A stretch of DNA of 64,000 nucleotides from an uncultured Clostridia bacterium (GTDB lineage Bacteria; Bacillota; Clostridia; Oscillospirales; Acutalibacteraceae): the NCBI GenBank assembly GCA_937916395.1, contig CALFTN010000007.1, positions 11,948 through 75,947 of the forward strand, given 5' to 3'. Made by a program: the position numbers and the translations under genes. Under the pieces are notes generated by a model that was given only the letters and a program-made list of their open reading frames with translations, ran no database searches and was not told the origin of the DNA. Positions 52,362-61,350 of the stretch are shown piece after piece (positions within the stretch are counted from its first letter, which is position 1; each line of letters opens with the position of its first letter).

Positions 52362-52964
52362 ATGGGTAATATAGCAATTTATGGTGGCTCTTTTGACCCT
52401 CCTCATAAAGGACATTTATTGTTAGCTAAAAATTTAGCAAAAGAATGTAATGCTGACAAGGTTCTGATTATCCCTGCCTACTCATCACCGTTTAAAGATG
52501 GTACTGTAGCAGAGGGAACTGACAGACTTGCTATGTGTAAACACACTTTTACTGACCCGATATTTGAAATTTCTTCTATTGAGCTTAATCGTGAAGATAA
52601 AAGCTACACAGTAGACACAATAATGGATTTAAAAAAATATTACCCCAACGACAAATTGTTTTTGTTTATGGGAGACGATATGTTTTTATCACTTGCCAAT
52701 TGGTATAAATATAAAGAGCTTTTATCACTCTGCACTATTGTTACTGCTGCAAGAACAGAAGATTTAAAACATCTTGCAGAGATGAAAACCTACGCTATTA
52801 CAAAGCTTAAGCTACACGAGGGCGATTATATAATTTCAAAAGAAAAGCCACTTGAAGTAAGTTCTACACTTTTGAGAACTATGCTGAAAAACAGAATGGA
52901 TACAAGTAAATACCTTACTTATGATACTATCAGTTATATCAAGAAGAGGGGGCTTTATTTATGA
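52362..52964 (+). CDS. nadD: Nicotinate-nucleotide adenylyltransferase
   Basis: Transfers AMP from ATP to nicotinate mononucleotide in NAD synthesis. 200 residues. The nucleotidyltransferase motif GSFDPPHKGHL (H-x-G-H) is at the start, FLFMGDDMF in the middle and SSTLLR (ISSTxxR-like) near the end. GGGTGATTTT precedes the ATG. It opens the conserved nadD-yqeK-rsfS cluster; the stop overlaps the start of yqeK by 4 bp. Confidence 0.95.
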   Translation: MGNIAIYGGSFDPPHKGHLLLAKNLAKECNADKVLIIPAYSSPFKDGTVAEGTDRLAMCKHTFTDPIFEISSIELNREDKSYTVDTIMDLKKYYPNDKLFLFMGDDMFLSLANWYKYKELLSLCTIVTAARTEDLKHLAEMKTYAITKLKLHEGDYIISKEKPLEVSSTLLRTMLKNRMDTSKYLTYDTISYIKKRGLYL

Positions 52965-53554
52965 AAACCAATTCAGAATGTATTGAAATTATTAAAGGCA
53001 GGTTAACAGAGCAGCGTTTTATTCATTCGCTTAATGTTGCAGACAGTGCAAAAGAACTTGCTCTGAAATTTGGTGCAGACCCTGAAAAAGCATACACAGC
53101 TGGTCTTATTCATGACTCTTGTAAAAATCTTGAGCCGAGTGCTCAGCTTCAATATTTACTTGAGAATAATGTTAAGCTTTCTGAGTATGAATTAGCAGCC
53201 CCTAAACTATTTCACGCTATTTGTGGAGCAGTTTTTGCAGAAAAAGAGTTGGGTTGTGAAGATGAAGAAATTATAACTGCTGTTCGTTACCATACAACTG
53301 GCAGAGAAAATATGACTCTTTTAGAAAAAGTAATATTCATTGCCGATTTTATTGGAAAAGAGCGAAATTATGACGGTGTTGAAGTTATGAGAGAAAAGGC
53401 TTTTCGTTCGCTTGATGAAGCAATTGTTGAAGGCTTGAGTTTTACTATAATTGATTTGATTAAAAAAGAAAGATTGGTTCATCCTGATACTATGGGTGCA
53501 TATAATTCAGCACTTGTAACCTTAAAAGGCGAAAAAGGAGAGAAATTAATATGA
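52961..53554 (+). CDS. yqeK: YqeK-type HD-domain phosphohydrolase
   Basis: 197 residues, HD superfamily. Metal ligands are in RFIHSLNVA, LIHDSCKN (HD), FHAICGA and VRYHTTGR. B. subtilis YqeK hydrolyses diadenosine tetraphosphate (Ap4A) symmetrically, which fits this sequence and its neighbourhood. It overlaps nadD and rsfS by 4 bp each, giving tightly coupled translation. Confidence 0.93.
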   Translation: MKTNSECIEIIKGRLTEQRFIHSLNVADSAKELALKFGADPEKAYTAGLIHDSCKNLEPSAQLQYLLENNVKLSEYELAAPKLFHAICGAVFAEKELGCEDEEIITAVRYHTTGRENMTLLEKVIFIADFIGKERNYDGVEVMREKAFRSLDEAIVEGLSFTIIDLIKKERLVHPDTMGAYNSALVTLKGEKGEKLI

Positions 53555-53898
53555 GTTTAGAGCTCACTAAAAAAATTGTTAAAGCATTAGACGATAAATT
53601 AGCAAGGGATATTGAGGTTATTAAAACAGAAGAGGTTACAATAGTTGCAGATTATTTCATAATTGCAACTGCTAATTCAAACACACATGTAAGAGCATTG
53701 GCAGATGAGGTTGAATATCAGCTTGAACAAGAGGGTATCCGCCCTGACCATGTTGAAGGCAGAGCAACTGGATGGGTGTTAATGCAATATAGTGGTGTTG
53801 TTGTTCACATTTTCCTTGAGGATTCAAGACAATATTATAATCTTGAAAGACTTTGGGATGATGCTGCAAAATTAGATGTTTCTCAGTTATTAAACTGA
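53551..53898 (+). CDS. rsfS: Ribosome silencing factor RsfS
   Basis: 115 residues of the RsfS/Iojap family. It binds ribosomal protein L14 on the 50S subunit and blocks subunit joining in starvation. Motifs DYFIIATANSNTHVRALADE, GWVLMQYSGVVVHIF (shown in part) and LERLWDDA are typical. AAAGGAGAG ribosome binding site inside the end of yqeK. It is followed by leuS, 32 bp downstream. Confidence 0.94.
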   Translation: MSLELTKKIVKALDDKLARDIEVIKTEEVTIVADYFIIATANSNTHVRALADEVEYQLEQEGIRPDHVEGRATGWVLMQYSGVVVHIFLEDSRQYYNLERLWDDAAKLDVSQLLN

Positions 53899-53930
53899 TT
53901 TGCTTGATAAGAAGAAAGGAAATGATTAAA

Positions 53931-56336
53931 ATGAAGTACGATTTTTCCGCTGTTGAACAAAAATGGCAGAAAAAATGGGAAGATGCAGGCGTTTTCCATG
54001 CTGAAGATGGAAGCGAAAAGCCAAAGTTTTACGCTCTTGTAGAATTCCCTTATCCAAGTGGTGCGGGTATGCACGTTGGTCATATTAAAGCGTATTCAGG
54101 ACTTGAAGTTGTTTCAAGAAAAAGAAGAATGCAGGGTTATAATGTTTTATTCCCTATTGGTTTTGATGCCTATGGTCTTCCAACTGAAAACTATGCAATT
54201 AAAACAGGTATTCACCCAAGAAAAGTTACAGATATGAACATTGAGAAATTCTCAAGCCAGTTAAAGAGAGTAGGTTTCTCATTTGACTGGAACAGAGTTG
54301 TTGATACCACACAAGAAGATTATTATAAGTGGACTCAATGGATTTTCCTCAAGATGTTTGAAAAGGGACTCGTATTCCGTGACAAAACTCTTGTTAACTA
54401 TTGCCCATCCTGTAAGGTTGTTCTTTCAAATGAGGACTCACAGGGCGGTAAGTGTGATATTTGTCATAGCGATATTGTTCAGAAATCAAAAGATGTTTGG
54501 TATTTGAGAATTACAGAATATGCTGATAAGCTCTTAGAAGGTCTTGAAAATGTAGATTATCTTCCAAATATCAAGCTTCAACAAGTTAACTGGATTGGTA
54601 AATCAACAGGTGCATTTGTTAATTTCTCAATTAAAGATACAGATGAAAAATTAGAGATTTACACAACTCGTCCAGACACATTGTTTGGCGTTACATTTAT
54701 GGTTATGGCACCAGAACATCCACTTATTGACAAATATGCTTCTCAGATTGGCAATATGGATGAAGTTAATGCTTACAGAGCAGAGTGTGCTAAGAAAACT
54801 GAATTTGAAAGAACTCAGCTCGTTAAAGAAAAGACAGGTGTTCGTCTTTCAGGCTTTTCTGCAATTAACCCTGTTAATAACAAAGAAATTCCGATTTACA
54901 TATCAGACTATGTTATGATGGGTTACGGTACAGGTGCTATTATGGCTGTGCCTGCTCACGATGAACGTGACTACGATTTCGCTAAAAAATTCGGCATTGA
55001 TATTATTGAAGTTATTAAGGGCGGAAATATCGAAGAGGCTGCTTACACAGGCGACGGAGATATGGTTAACTCAGAATTCCTTAACGGCTTTACAAATAAA
55101 AAAGATTCTATAGCAAAAATGCTTGAGGTTTTAGAGGAAAAAGGCATCGGTAAAAAAGGTGTTCAGTACAAAATGAAAGACTGGGCATTTAACAGACAAA
55201 GATACTGGGGCGAACCAATTCCGATTGTTCACTGTGAAAAATGCGGAATCGTTCCTGTTCCATACGAAGAATTACCATTAAGATTACCTGAAATTGATAA
55301 CTTCCAACCAGGCTCTGATGGTGAAAGTCCACTTGCAGAAATCGAAGAATACGTAAACTGTAACTGTCCGAAATGTGGTGGTAAAGCAAAGCGTGAAACT
55401 GACACAATGCCACAATGGGCTGGTTCTTCATGGTATTTCTTAAGATATATTGACCCTAAAAATACAGAAGCTCTTGCTAGTGAAGAAAAATTAAAATACT
55501 GGGGTCAGGTTGACTGGTATAATGGCGGTATGGAGCATGTTACACGTCACTTAATCTACTCACGTTTCTGGCATAAGTTCCTTTATGATTTAGGTGTTGT
55601 TCCAAATGCTGAGCCTTATGCAAAAAGAACTGCTCAGGGTCTTATTTTAGGTCCTGATGGCGAAAAAATGAGTAAGTCAAAAGGTAACGTTGTTGACCCT
55701 AACGAGGTTGTTGACCAGTTTGGCGCTGACGTTCTTCGTTCTTATGTACTCTTTATGGGTGACTATGAAAAGGCAGCACCTTGGTCTGAGGCAAGTGTTA
55801 AGGGTTGTAAACGCTTTATCGACAGAATCTGGAATCTTCAGGAAATCACAGTTGATGGCGATGACTACTCAAAAGAATTAGAAGTATCATTCCACAAGAC
55901 AATTAAAAAGGTTTCTGATGATATTGAAAATATGAAGTATAACACTGCGATTGCTTCACTTATGGCACTTCTTAACGAGATTTATGAAAAGGGTGCTATT
56001 ACAAAGGGCGAACTTAAAACATTCCTTACTTTAGTTAACCCATTTGCTCCTCACGTTTCAGAAGAACTCTGGGAGATTATGGGCTTCGGCGGAATGCTTG
56101 CTGTTGCTCCTTGGGTTACTTATGATGAAGCAAAAACAGTTGACTCAACTATTGAAGTTCCTGTTCAGATTTGTGGTAAGCTCCGTGCAACAGTTACAAT
56201 TGCTAAGGACGCTGACTCAGCTACTGCAATTGCCGCTGCAAAGGCAGACGAAAAGGTTCAGGAGATGTTAGATGGAAAACAGATTATCAAAGAAATCTAT
56301 GTTCCTGGTAAGATTATAAATATTGTTGCAAAATAA
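53931..56336 (+). CDS. leuS: Leucyl-tRNA synthetase
   Basis: 801 residues. Class I synthetase charging tRNA-Leu. The HIGH signature appears as GMHVGHI within FPYPSGAGMHVGHIKAY and the KMSKS loop as EKMSKSKGN. The CP1 editing domain contains TTRPDTLFG and VPAHDERDYDFA. Zinc-type cysteines occur in YCPSCKVVL/CDICHSD and CEKCGIVPV/CPKCGGK. The C-terminal anticodon-binding domain is present. I chose the ATG at 53931, 10 bases after GAAAGGA; the upstream ATG at 53922 is too close to that site. It is the last gene of the nadD operon, ending at a GCGA-loop terminator. Confidence 0.97.
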   Translation: MKYDFSAVEQKWQKKWEDAGVFHAEDGSEKPKFYALVEFPYPSGAGMHVGHIKAYSGLEVVSRKRRMQGYNVLFPIGFDAYGLPTENYAIKTGIHPRKVTDMNIEKFSSQLKRVGFSFDWNRVVDTTQEDYYKWTQWIFLKMFEKGLVFRDKTLVNYCPSCKVVLSNEDSQGGKCDICHSDIVQKSKDVWYLRITEYADKLLEGLENVDYLPNIKLQQVNWIGKSTGAFVNFSIKDTDEKLEIYTTRPDTLFGVTFMVMAPEHPLIDKYASQIGNMDEVNAYRAECAKKTEFERTQLVKEKTGVRLSGFSAINPVNNKEIPIYISDYVMMGYGTGAIMAVPAHDERDYDFAKKFGIDIIEVIKGGNIEEAAYTGDGDMVNSEFLNGFTNKKDSIAKMLEVLEEKGIGKKGVQYKMKDWAFNRQRYWGEPIPIVHCEKCGIVPVPYEELPLRLPEIDNFQPGSDGESPLAEIEEYVNCNCPKCGGKAKRETDTMPQWAGSSWYFLRYIDPKNTEALASEEKLKYWGQVDWYNGGMEHVTRHLIYSRFWHKFLYDLGVVPNAEPYAKRTAQGLILGPDGEKMSKSKGNVVDPNEVVDQFGADVLRSYVLFMGDYEKAAPWSEASVKGCKRFIDRIWNLQEITVDGDDYSKELEVSFHKTIKKVSDDIENMKYNTAIASLMALLNEIYEKGAITKGELKTFLTLVNPFAPHVSEELWEIMGFGGMLAVAPWVTYDEAKTVDSTIEVPVQICGKLRATVTIAKDADSATAIAAAKADEKVQEMLDGKQIIKEIYVPGKIINIVAK

Positions 56337-56338
56337 AA

Positions 56339-56368
56339 AAATCGGTCACGCGAGTGACCGATTTTTTA
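56339..56368 (+). terminator. Terminator of leuS
   Basis: AATCGGTCAC gcga GTGACCGATT, perfect 10-bp stem with GCGA loop and T6. It also encodes the last codons of a possible 47-residue leftward gene. Confidence 0.9.
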
Positions 56369-56489
56369 TTTGGTGTATTGTAATTTTAATAAATTTTTCT
56401 TCAAATTCTTTTTTTACTTCTTCTACACTGATATTTCTCTTTTTTGCTACATTTTCAAATATTTTATATAACAAATTTTCTTGTGACAT
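56346..56489 (-). CDS. Possible 47-residue Spo0A-C-like small protein
   Basis: A short open frame on the minus strand. ATG at 56489 with GAAGG 9-10 bases upstream, stop at 56346 inside the leuS terminator. The peptide contains LLYKIFENVAKKRNISVEEV and KKEFEEKF, recalling the short clostridial proteins annotated as Spo0A C-terminal domain-like (helix, NISVEEV turn, helix). Those are usually a little longer, so this may be truncated. Coding status is uncertain. Confidence 0.4.
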   Translation of the reverse strand: MSQENLLYKIFENVAKKRNISVEEVKKEFEEKFIKITIHQIKNRSLA

Positions 56490-56547
56490 AATCCCAAACC
56501 TTCTTCAATTACTGATAACGAATACATAAAACTAAATCTTTAATACT

Positions 56548-56594
56548 TTATGGGGATTATATCCCCTTAATATTTAAGATTATAACCCCCATAA
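56548..56594 (+). promoter_or_regulatory. Symmetric operator upstream of Cro-like gene
   Basis: TTATGGGGATTATA (56548-56561) and TATAACCCCCATAA (56581-56594) are inverted copies of one box, about 19 bp apart, lying 25-70 bp before a small HTH gene. The likely role is autoregulation by that protein. Confidence 0.6.
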
Positions 56595-56618
56595 TAAAAA
56601 GTGTCAAGGGGGGTTTAG

Positions 56619-56816
56619 ATGATAGTATTTGATAAACTTTGGAATACAATGAAAGAAAAGGGTGTTTCTACTTATTTACTACGAGAAAAGTGTGGAATAG
56701 ATAGTAAAACGATAAGACGTCTTAAAGCTAACGAAAACATAGAAACAAAAACACTTAATAAAATATGTGAAGCATTAGATTGTGAATTACAAGATATTGC
56801 AGAATATAGAAAATAA
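56619..56816 (+). CDS. Cro/C1-type (XRE) small transcriptional regulator
   Basis: 65 residues forming a single helix-turn-helix domain: VSTYLLREKCGIDSKTIRRL is the recognition unit and TLNKICEALDC the following helix. It resembles YozG-type Cro/C1 regulators common in clostridia. It probably binds the paired TTATGGGG boxes just upstream. GGGGGG ribosome binding site, 5 bases from the ATG. No neighbouring target gene is obvious. About 100 bp of plain sequence follow. Confidence 0.85.
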   Translation: MIVFDKLWNTMKEKGVSTYLLREKCGIDSKTIRRLKANENIETKTLNKICEALDCELQDIAEYRK

Positions 56817-56926
56817 AAATTTGAAACCATAGATATATTGTTTAAATAATTAATCTATGGTTTTGTTATTATAATAGCAACGCAGTTCCGAAGTTATTAT
56901 CTATTCACTATTATCTCTTATCTAAC

Positions 56927-56960
56927 AAAAAAGCACCCTGCTCAAAGCAGAGTGCTTTTT
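56927..56960 (-). terminator. Terminator of the aldolase gene
   Basis: AAAAAGCAC-CTGCT / AGCAG-GTGCTTTTT hairpin with one mismatch, T-rich on both sides. Confidence 0.85.
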
Positions 56961-56970
56961 ATTGTTAGAC

Positions 56971-57837
56971 TTACGCCTTATCTTTAGAACCAAAGAGTTC
57001 GATTTTTTCACGAACTGTAGCTTTAATAGCTTCTGAGCCAGGAGCAAGAAGCTTTCTTGGGTCGAAGCCTTTACCCTGAAGGTCTTTACCTTCTTCAATG
57101 TATTTTCTTGTAGCTTCTTGGAAAGCAAGCTGACATTCTGTGTTAACATTGATTTTTGAAACACCGAGAGAAATTGCTTTTTTAATCATATCTGCAGGGA
57201 TACCTGTACCACCGTGAAGAACGAGTGGCATTGTGCCTGTTTTTTCCTGAACTGCTGCAAGAGTTTCAAAAGAAAGACCTGCCCAGTTTTCTGGATATTT
57301 ACCGTGGATATTACCGATACCAGCAGCGAGCATTGTAACACCTAAATCAGCAATCATTTTACATTCATTAGGGTCTGCACATTCACCAGCACCAACAACG
57401 CCGTCTTCTTCACCACCGATTGAACCAACTTCTGCTTCAATTGAAAGACCTTTTTCTTCGCAGATAGCAACTAATTCTTTTGTTTTTGCAATGTTTTCAT
57501 CGATTGGGTAGTGAGAACCATCGAACATAATTGATGAGAAGCCAGCTTCGATACAAGCCTTTGCACCTTCGTATGAACCGTGGTCAAGGTGAAGAGCCAC
57601 AGGAACTGTGATTCCTAATTCATCAATCATACCGTTAACCATACCAACAACTGTTTTGTAACCGCACATATATTTACCTGCACCCTCAGAAACACCGAGA
57701 ATTACAGGAGAATTCATTTCTTGTGCAGTAAGAAGAATTGATTTTGTCCATTCAAGGTTGTTGATGTTGAATTGACCAACAGCGTAGTGGCCAGCCTTTG
57801 CTTTTGTAAGCATTTCTTTTGCATTTACTAATGGCAT
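56971..57837 (-). CDS. fba: Class II fructose-bisphosphate aldolase
   Basis: 288 residues. Cleaves fructose 1,6-bisphosphate in glycolysis with Zn2+. Zinc ligands are in LHLDHGSYEGAK, GNIHGKYP and VLHGGTGIPADMI; the IEAEVGSIGGEED acidic loop is typical. The start MPLVNAKEML at 57837 follows TTGGAGTG; five extra codons upstream lack support. Tagatose-bisphosphate aldolases are close relatives, but the overall pattern fits Fba of Gram-positive bacteria. Monocistronic. Confidence 0.94.
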   Translation of the reverse strand: MPLVNAKEMLTKAKAGHYAVGQFNINNLEWTKSILLTAQEMNSPVILGVSEGAGKYMCGYKTVVGMVNGMIDELGITVPVALHLDHGSYEGAKACIEAGFSSIMFDGSHYPIDENIAKTKELVAICEEKGLSIEAEVGSIGGEEDGVVGAGECADPNECKMIADLGVTMLAAGIGNIHGKYPENWAGLSFETLAAVQEKTGTMPLVLHGGTGIPADMIKKAISLGVSKINVNTECQLAFQEATRKYIEEGKDLQGKGFDPRKLLAPGSEAIKATVREKIELFGSKDKA

Positions 57838-57898
57838 TTTTAAACACTCCAATTTTTAAATATTATTATATATGTAATCGCATTTGCGATAAAATATA

Positions 57899-58399
57899 TT
57901 AAATTTTGTTAGGGTCGAAATCAAGTATAAGTTCCTGCTTTTCAGGAACTAACTGTGTGAGCTTTACACCTGCTGCTTCGAGCATTCTTTTAGAAGCTCT
58001 TGTTTCAGGCGTATCTTTATATTTATTAGAAAGGTAAATAACCTCTGTAATGCCACTCTGAATAATAGCCTTTGCACATTCGTTGCAAGGGAAGAGCGCA
58101 ACATAAAGTCTGTTGCCAGTAAGATTTGTGCCTCTTGCATTTAAAATTGCGTTAAGCTCTGCGTGGCAAACATAGAGATATTTGGTGTTGTAACGGTCTT
58201 CACTAGAGCGTTCCCAAGGAAAAACATCGTCGTCACACCCTGCAGGAAAACCATTATAGCCAACAGAAACAATTCTGTTTTCAGAGTTTACTATGCAAGC
58301 CCCTACTTGTGTGTTAGGGTCTTTACTGCGTTTTGCACAAAGCATTGCAGCACCCATAAAAAACTCATCCCAAGAAATATAATCTTCTCTTTTTGGCAT
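57899..58399 (-). CDS. comEB: dCMP deaminase (ComEB-like)
   Basis: A 166-residue zinc-dependent cytidine/deoxycytidylate deaminase. Zinc and catalytic residues are in VCHAELNAI (HAE) and LFPCNECAKA (PCxxC). The N-terminal SWDEFFMGAAMLCAKRSKDPNTQVG block is the family signature. It converts dCMP to dUMP for thymidylate synthesis. GGAGGGG ribosome binding site. It lies 60 bp upstream of the aldolase gene, in the same direction. Confidence 0.93.
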   Translation of the reverse strand: MPKREDYISWDEFFMGAAMLCAKRSKDPNTQVGACIVNSENRIVSVGYNGFPAGCDDDVFPWERSSEDRYNTKYLYVCHAELNAILNARGTNLTGNRLYVALFPCNECAKAIIQSGITEVIYLSNKYKDTPETRASKRMLEAAGVKLTQLVPEKQELILDFDPNKI

Positions 58400-58610
58400 A
58401 ACTACCCCTCCGATAAATTACTCCAAACCATTATATAGCATTTTACAGAAATTTTCAATAGAAAGTTGAGATATTGCTAAAATATGAAAAAACTTGGTAA
58501 AAAATATGAAAATTTAAGATAATTTTAACGTTTTGTTCTTGAAAAGAATTAAAAACAGTGATATATTTGGTATGCTAACAAAGTTAATAAATAAAAATGG
58601 AGAAGTAGAT

Positions 58611-59396
58611 ATGGTTAAGGACTATTTTAAAAGACTTTACAAGGGTATGAAACCAATTGAGCATATTTATTGGTGGACTTTAAGAGGCTTAATGATTTAT
58701 GGTATTATTAAAAGCCTTGTTACCATTGACCCGAACTTAGGCTCAATGCAACCGTTACAGATGATGGCAAATTTAGTGGGTATGTTTGCTTATGAAATTT
58801 GTCAGATGTTCCCCAAAAATACATTCCCAAGATTATTACCACGTTATTTCCAGCATATTTCAATATTTGGATTTTTCTGTGCATCATTCGGTGGTGCATA
58901 CTTGAACTTATACTACGCATTACCAATGTTCGACAAAGTACTTCACGCTTTAGGTTGTGTAGAAGCAGTGTTTATAAGCTATGAATTAGTTTGTGCTATG
59001 CAGATTCGTGATAAGGTAGTTTGCCCACCCAAAATTGTTGCACTCTGTGCATTGGGCGTTGGCTTTGTTTTCGCTTCTGGTTGGGAGCTTTTTGAGTTCG
59101 TATTTGACCAATGGTTTGGTGGCGACGCTCAGCATTGGGATTTACAGAAAGCAATCGCTGAAGCAGGCGGTAATGTAGAAAATGTATTTATGTTCATTCC
59201 GCTTGATGCTGAACGTTTTGAAGCACGATTTGCTATAATGGATACTATGGGTGATATGATTCTCAATACTTTAGGTGCAGTTCCTATGTATCTCTTCTTG
59301 AGATTCCGTCCATATCGCCACATGGGACCTAACAATATCAACAAAATGATTGAAGAAGAATTAGCAAAAACTACCAAAGAAAGAGCAACAGTTTAA
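58611..59396 (+). CDS. Polytopic membrane protein, YjdF/DUF2238-like
   Basis: 261 residues with about six hydrophobic helices. Motifs MFDKVLHALGCVEAVFISYELV, SGWELFEFVFDQWFGG and DTMGDMILNTLGAV resemble the DUF2238/YjdF family (FDKxxH, GxxWExxE, DTxxDxxxN), where conserved acidic residues and His sit in helices. The ATG at 58611 follows ATGGAGAAG by 7 bases; open sequence before it is unlikely to be translated. Function unknown. Confidence 0.65.
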   Translation: MVKDYFKRLYKGMKPIEHIYWWTLRGLMIYGIIKSLVTIDPNLGSMQPLQMMANLVGMFAYEICQMFPKNTFPRLLPRYFQHISIFGFFCASFGGAYLNLYYALPMFDKVLHALGCVEAVFISYELVCAMQIRDKVVCPPKIVALCALGVGFVFASGWELFEFVFDQWFGGDAQHWDLQKAIAEAGGNVENVFMFIPLDAERFEARFAIMDTMGDMILNTLGAVPMYLFLRFRPYRHMGPNNINKMIEEELAKTTKERATV

Positions 59397-59521
59397 ATAA
59401 TTATTGCATATTTTAAAAATAAGGTATATAATGTATCTGTAAAATTGCATTAAAATGCGGTGAATCGGGTGCCAAAAAAGGTGTTCGGTTCATAATCTCA
59501 CTATTCAAGGAGGACTTTGAA

Positions 59522-61141
59522 ATGGCTAAAAAATTAGTCGCAATTATCCTTGCTTTAACACTTTCAATTTCTGTGTTTATGGTTCCTGCAAGCGCTGCTT
59601 CAGTTGTTGAACCACAAACATTAGAGGTAAATGTTGAGAACATTTTTAACAGGGTTTTAAATGACCTTATTCACTATGTTCTTACTTATCTTAATCGTTT
59701 CTGGCCAGGATTTGACAATAAGTTTGACACATCAGAAAGTTACGTAGCCGAATATTTTTATAAAGGTGAAGACAGCTTTGATAAAACTGTAAATTCAAAT
59801 GCTAAATGGAGCCTTGGTTATTCAAGCGATTCACTTATTGATGATTTTGACATTATGAATGGTGAATTCTTCCTTGCAGGTTCTCTTGAAGTGTTTGAAG
59901 GCAGAGTTCCAAGAGCTGTTTATGATGACCAGAGAGTAAGGGTTTATGCTCTTAGCGATGGTGTAAGCGGTACTGTTGTTCACGCTGTAATCGATGGCTT
60001 TGGTTTTGCTAGAGGTGATGTTGAAGTTATCCGTGGCAGACTTGAGGAATTCGCAAAAGCAAATAATATTATAAGTATGAACGTTTCAGTTCTTCACCAA
60101 CACTCATGTATTGATACTCTTGGTATGAACATTCCACTTCTCAAGGGTCTTGTTACTAATACTGGTAATGCTGGTACTGGAATTATTGCTGGCGAAACAC
60201 TTCTTGATGATTATATGGTAACAAAGAATCCTGAGTTTATGGAGAACCTTTACACAACAACGGTTGCTTGTGTTGAAGAAGCAGTTGCTGATATGACAGA
60301 GGGTACTCTTAACTATGGTTATGCAAATATCAAAGAATATATCAGAGATAAACGTGACCCACAGTCATTTGACGAAAATATCCACAGACTTCGTTTCACA
60401 CCAAACGATGGTACAGAAGAAACCTGGATTTTAGAAGCAGGTATGCACTGCACAGGTTATGGTGCTGGTCCTGATATTCTTTCAGCTGACTATCCTTACT
60501 ATATCGAAAAGAATATTAAGGAAAGAGAAGGCGCAAATGTTGTATTTGTAATGGGTGCTGAGCTTGCTATTACAACAGAAGGCAAGTTAACAAACGTTGA
60601 AGGCGAATCTGACTTAAACAACATTAAATATTACGCAAATGCACTTGCTGATAAGGTTAGAAATATTAATAACGAAATTAAGCTTCAGCCTGTTCTTAAT
60701 ATAGTTCACCAAGAAGTTAAGGTTCCTGTTGATAACGGAATTCTTACACTTGCTTGTCGTGAAGGTATTTTAGCATCAGTTGTTATTAAAGATGGTGAAG
60801 AATATACACTCGTTTCAGAAGTTGGTTATATGGAACTCGGTAACGAAGTTGCAGTATTCTTTGCACCAGGTGAGTTTGACCCAAGTATTTTCTATGGCAA
60901 TGTTACAAAACCACAGGATAGCTGGAATGGTGAATCTTGGGATTACCCAGCACTTAAAGATATTACAGATTGCAAAAATGTATTAGTGTTTGGTCTTGCT
61001 AATGACCAGGGCGGTTATGTTCTTGCAGATAACGAGTATCACTCACTTATCGGTGAAAACGAAGAAGTTAACGCTATCAGCAAAAAATCAGGCTCAACAT
61101 TTGCTAAAGCATTTATTGACCTTGTGTCATCAGTTAAATAA
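59522..61141 (+). CDS. Secreted ceramidase-like protein
   Basis: 539 residues. A signal peptide (1-25, ending ASA) precedes an alpha/beta domain that resembles neutral/alkaline ceramidases: VSVLHQHSCIDTLG where the family has its metal-binding SHTHSGPG-like loop, LVFGLANDQGGYVLADNEYHS near the C-terminus (shown in part), and VFVMGAELAITTEG. Family members hydrolyse the amide of ceramides. The motif divergence leaves the substrate open. CAAGGAGGAC ribosome binding site. Ends before an ATCCTATCATTT-type terminator. Confidence 0.6.
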   Translation: MAKKLVAIILALTLSISVFMVPASAASVVEPQTLEVNVENIFNRVLNDLIHYVLTYLNRFWPGFDNKFDTSESYVAEYFYKGEDSFDKTVNSNAKWSLGYSSDSLIDDFDIMNGEFFLAGSLEVFEGRVPRAVYDDQRVRVYALSDGVSGTVVHAVIDGFGFARGDVEVIRGRLEEFAKANNIISMNVSVLHQHSCIDTLGMNIPLLKGLVTNTGNAGTGIIAGETLLDDYMVTKNPEFMENLYTTTVACVEEAVADMTEGTLNYGYANIKEYIRDKRDPQSFDENIHRLRFTPNDGTEETWILEAGMHCTGYGAGPDILSADYPYYIEKNIKEREGANVVFVMGAELAITTEGKLTNVEGESDLNNIKYYANALADKVRNINNEIKLQPVLNIVHQEVKVPVDNGILTLACREGILASVVIKDGEEYTLVSEVGYMELGNEVAVFFAPGEFDPSIFYGNVTKPQDSWNGESWDYPALKDITDCKNVLVFGLANDQGGYVLADNEYHSLIGENEEVNAISKKSGSTFAKAFIDLVSSVK

Positions 61142-61177
61142 GTATAGCTAGTTGATTAGCGCTATAAAAACGAAATT

Positions 61178-61223
61178 ATCCTATCATTTTCAGTTAGTAT
61201 CAATTGAAATGATAGGATTTTTT
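61178..61223 (+). terminator. Terminator, ATCCTATCATTT family
   Basis: ATCCTATCATTTTCA (61178-61192) pairs with TGAAATGATAGGAT (61205-61218), one bulge, followed by T7. Nearly the same stem as 478-518. CTAG-type repeats occur on both sides (61140-61160, 61247-61280). Confidence 0.85.
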
Positions 61224-61350
61224 TATTATCTCAGATTTATTACTAGCAACCAGTCATACTAGCTACACCAGCAACTATTTTTTTCTTGCAATTACCTACA
61301 CAATATAATATAATAAAAAGGTGAAACGCTTTTTTGACGAGGTGAAAGAA

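Noticed and set aside
53883..54083. Minus-strand frame over the start of leuS
   Set aside because: Shadow of a well-supported leuS N-terminus, no ribosome binding site.
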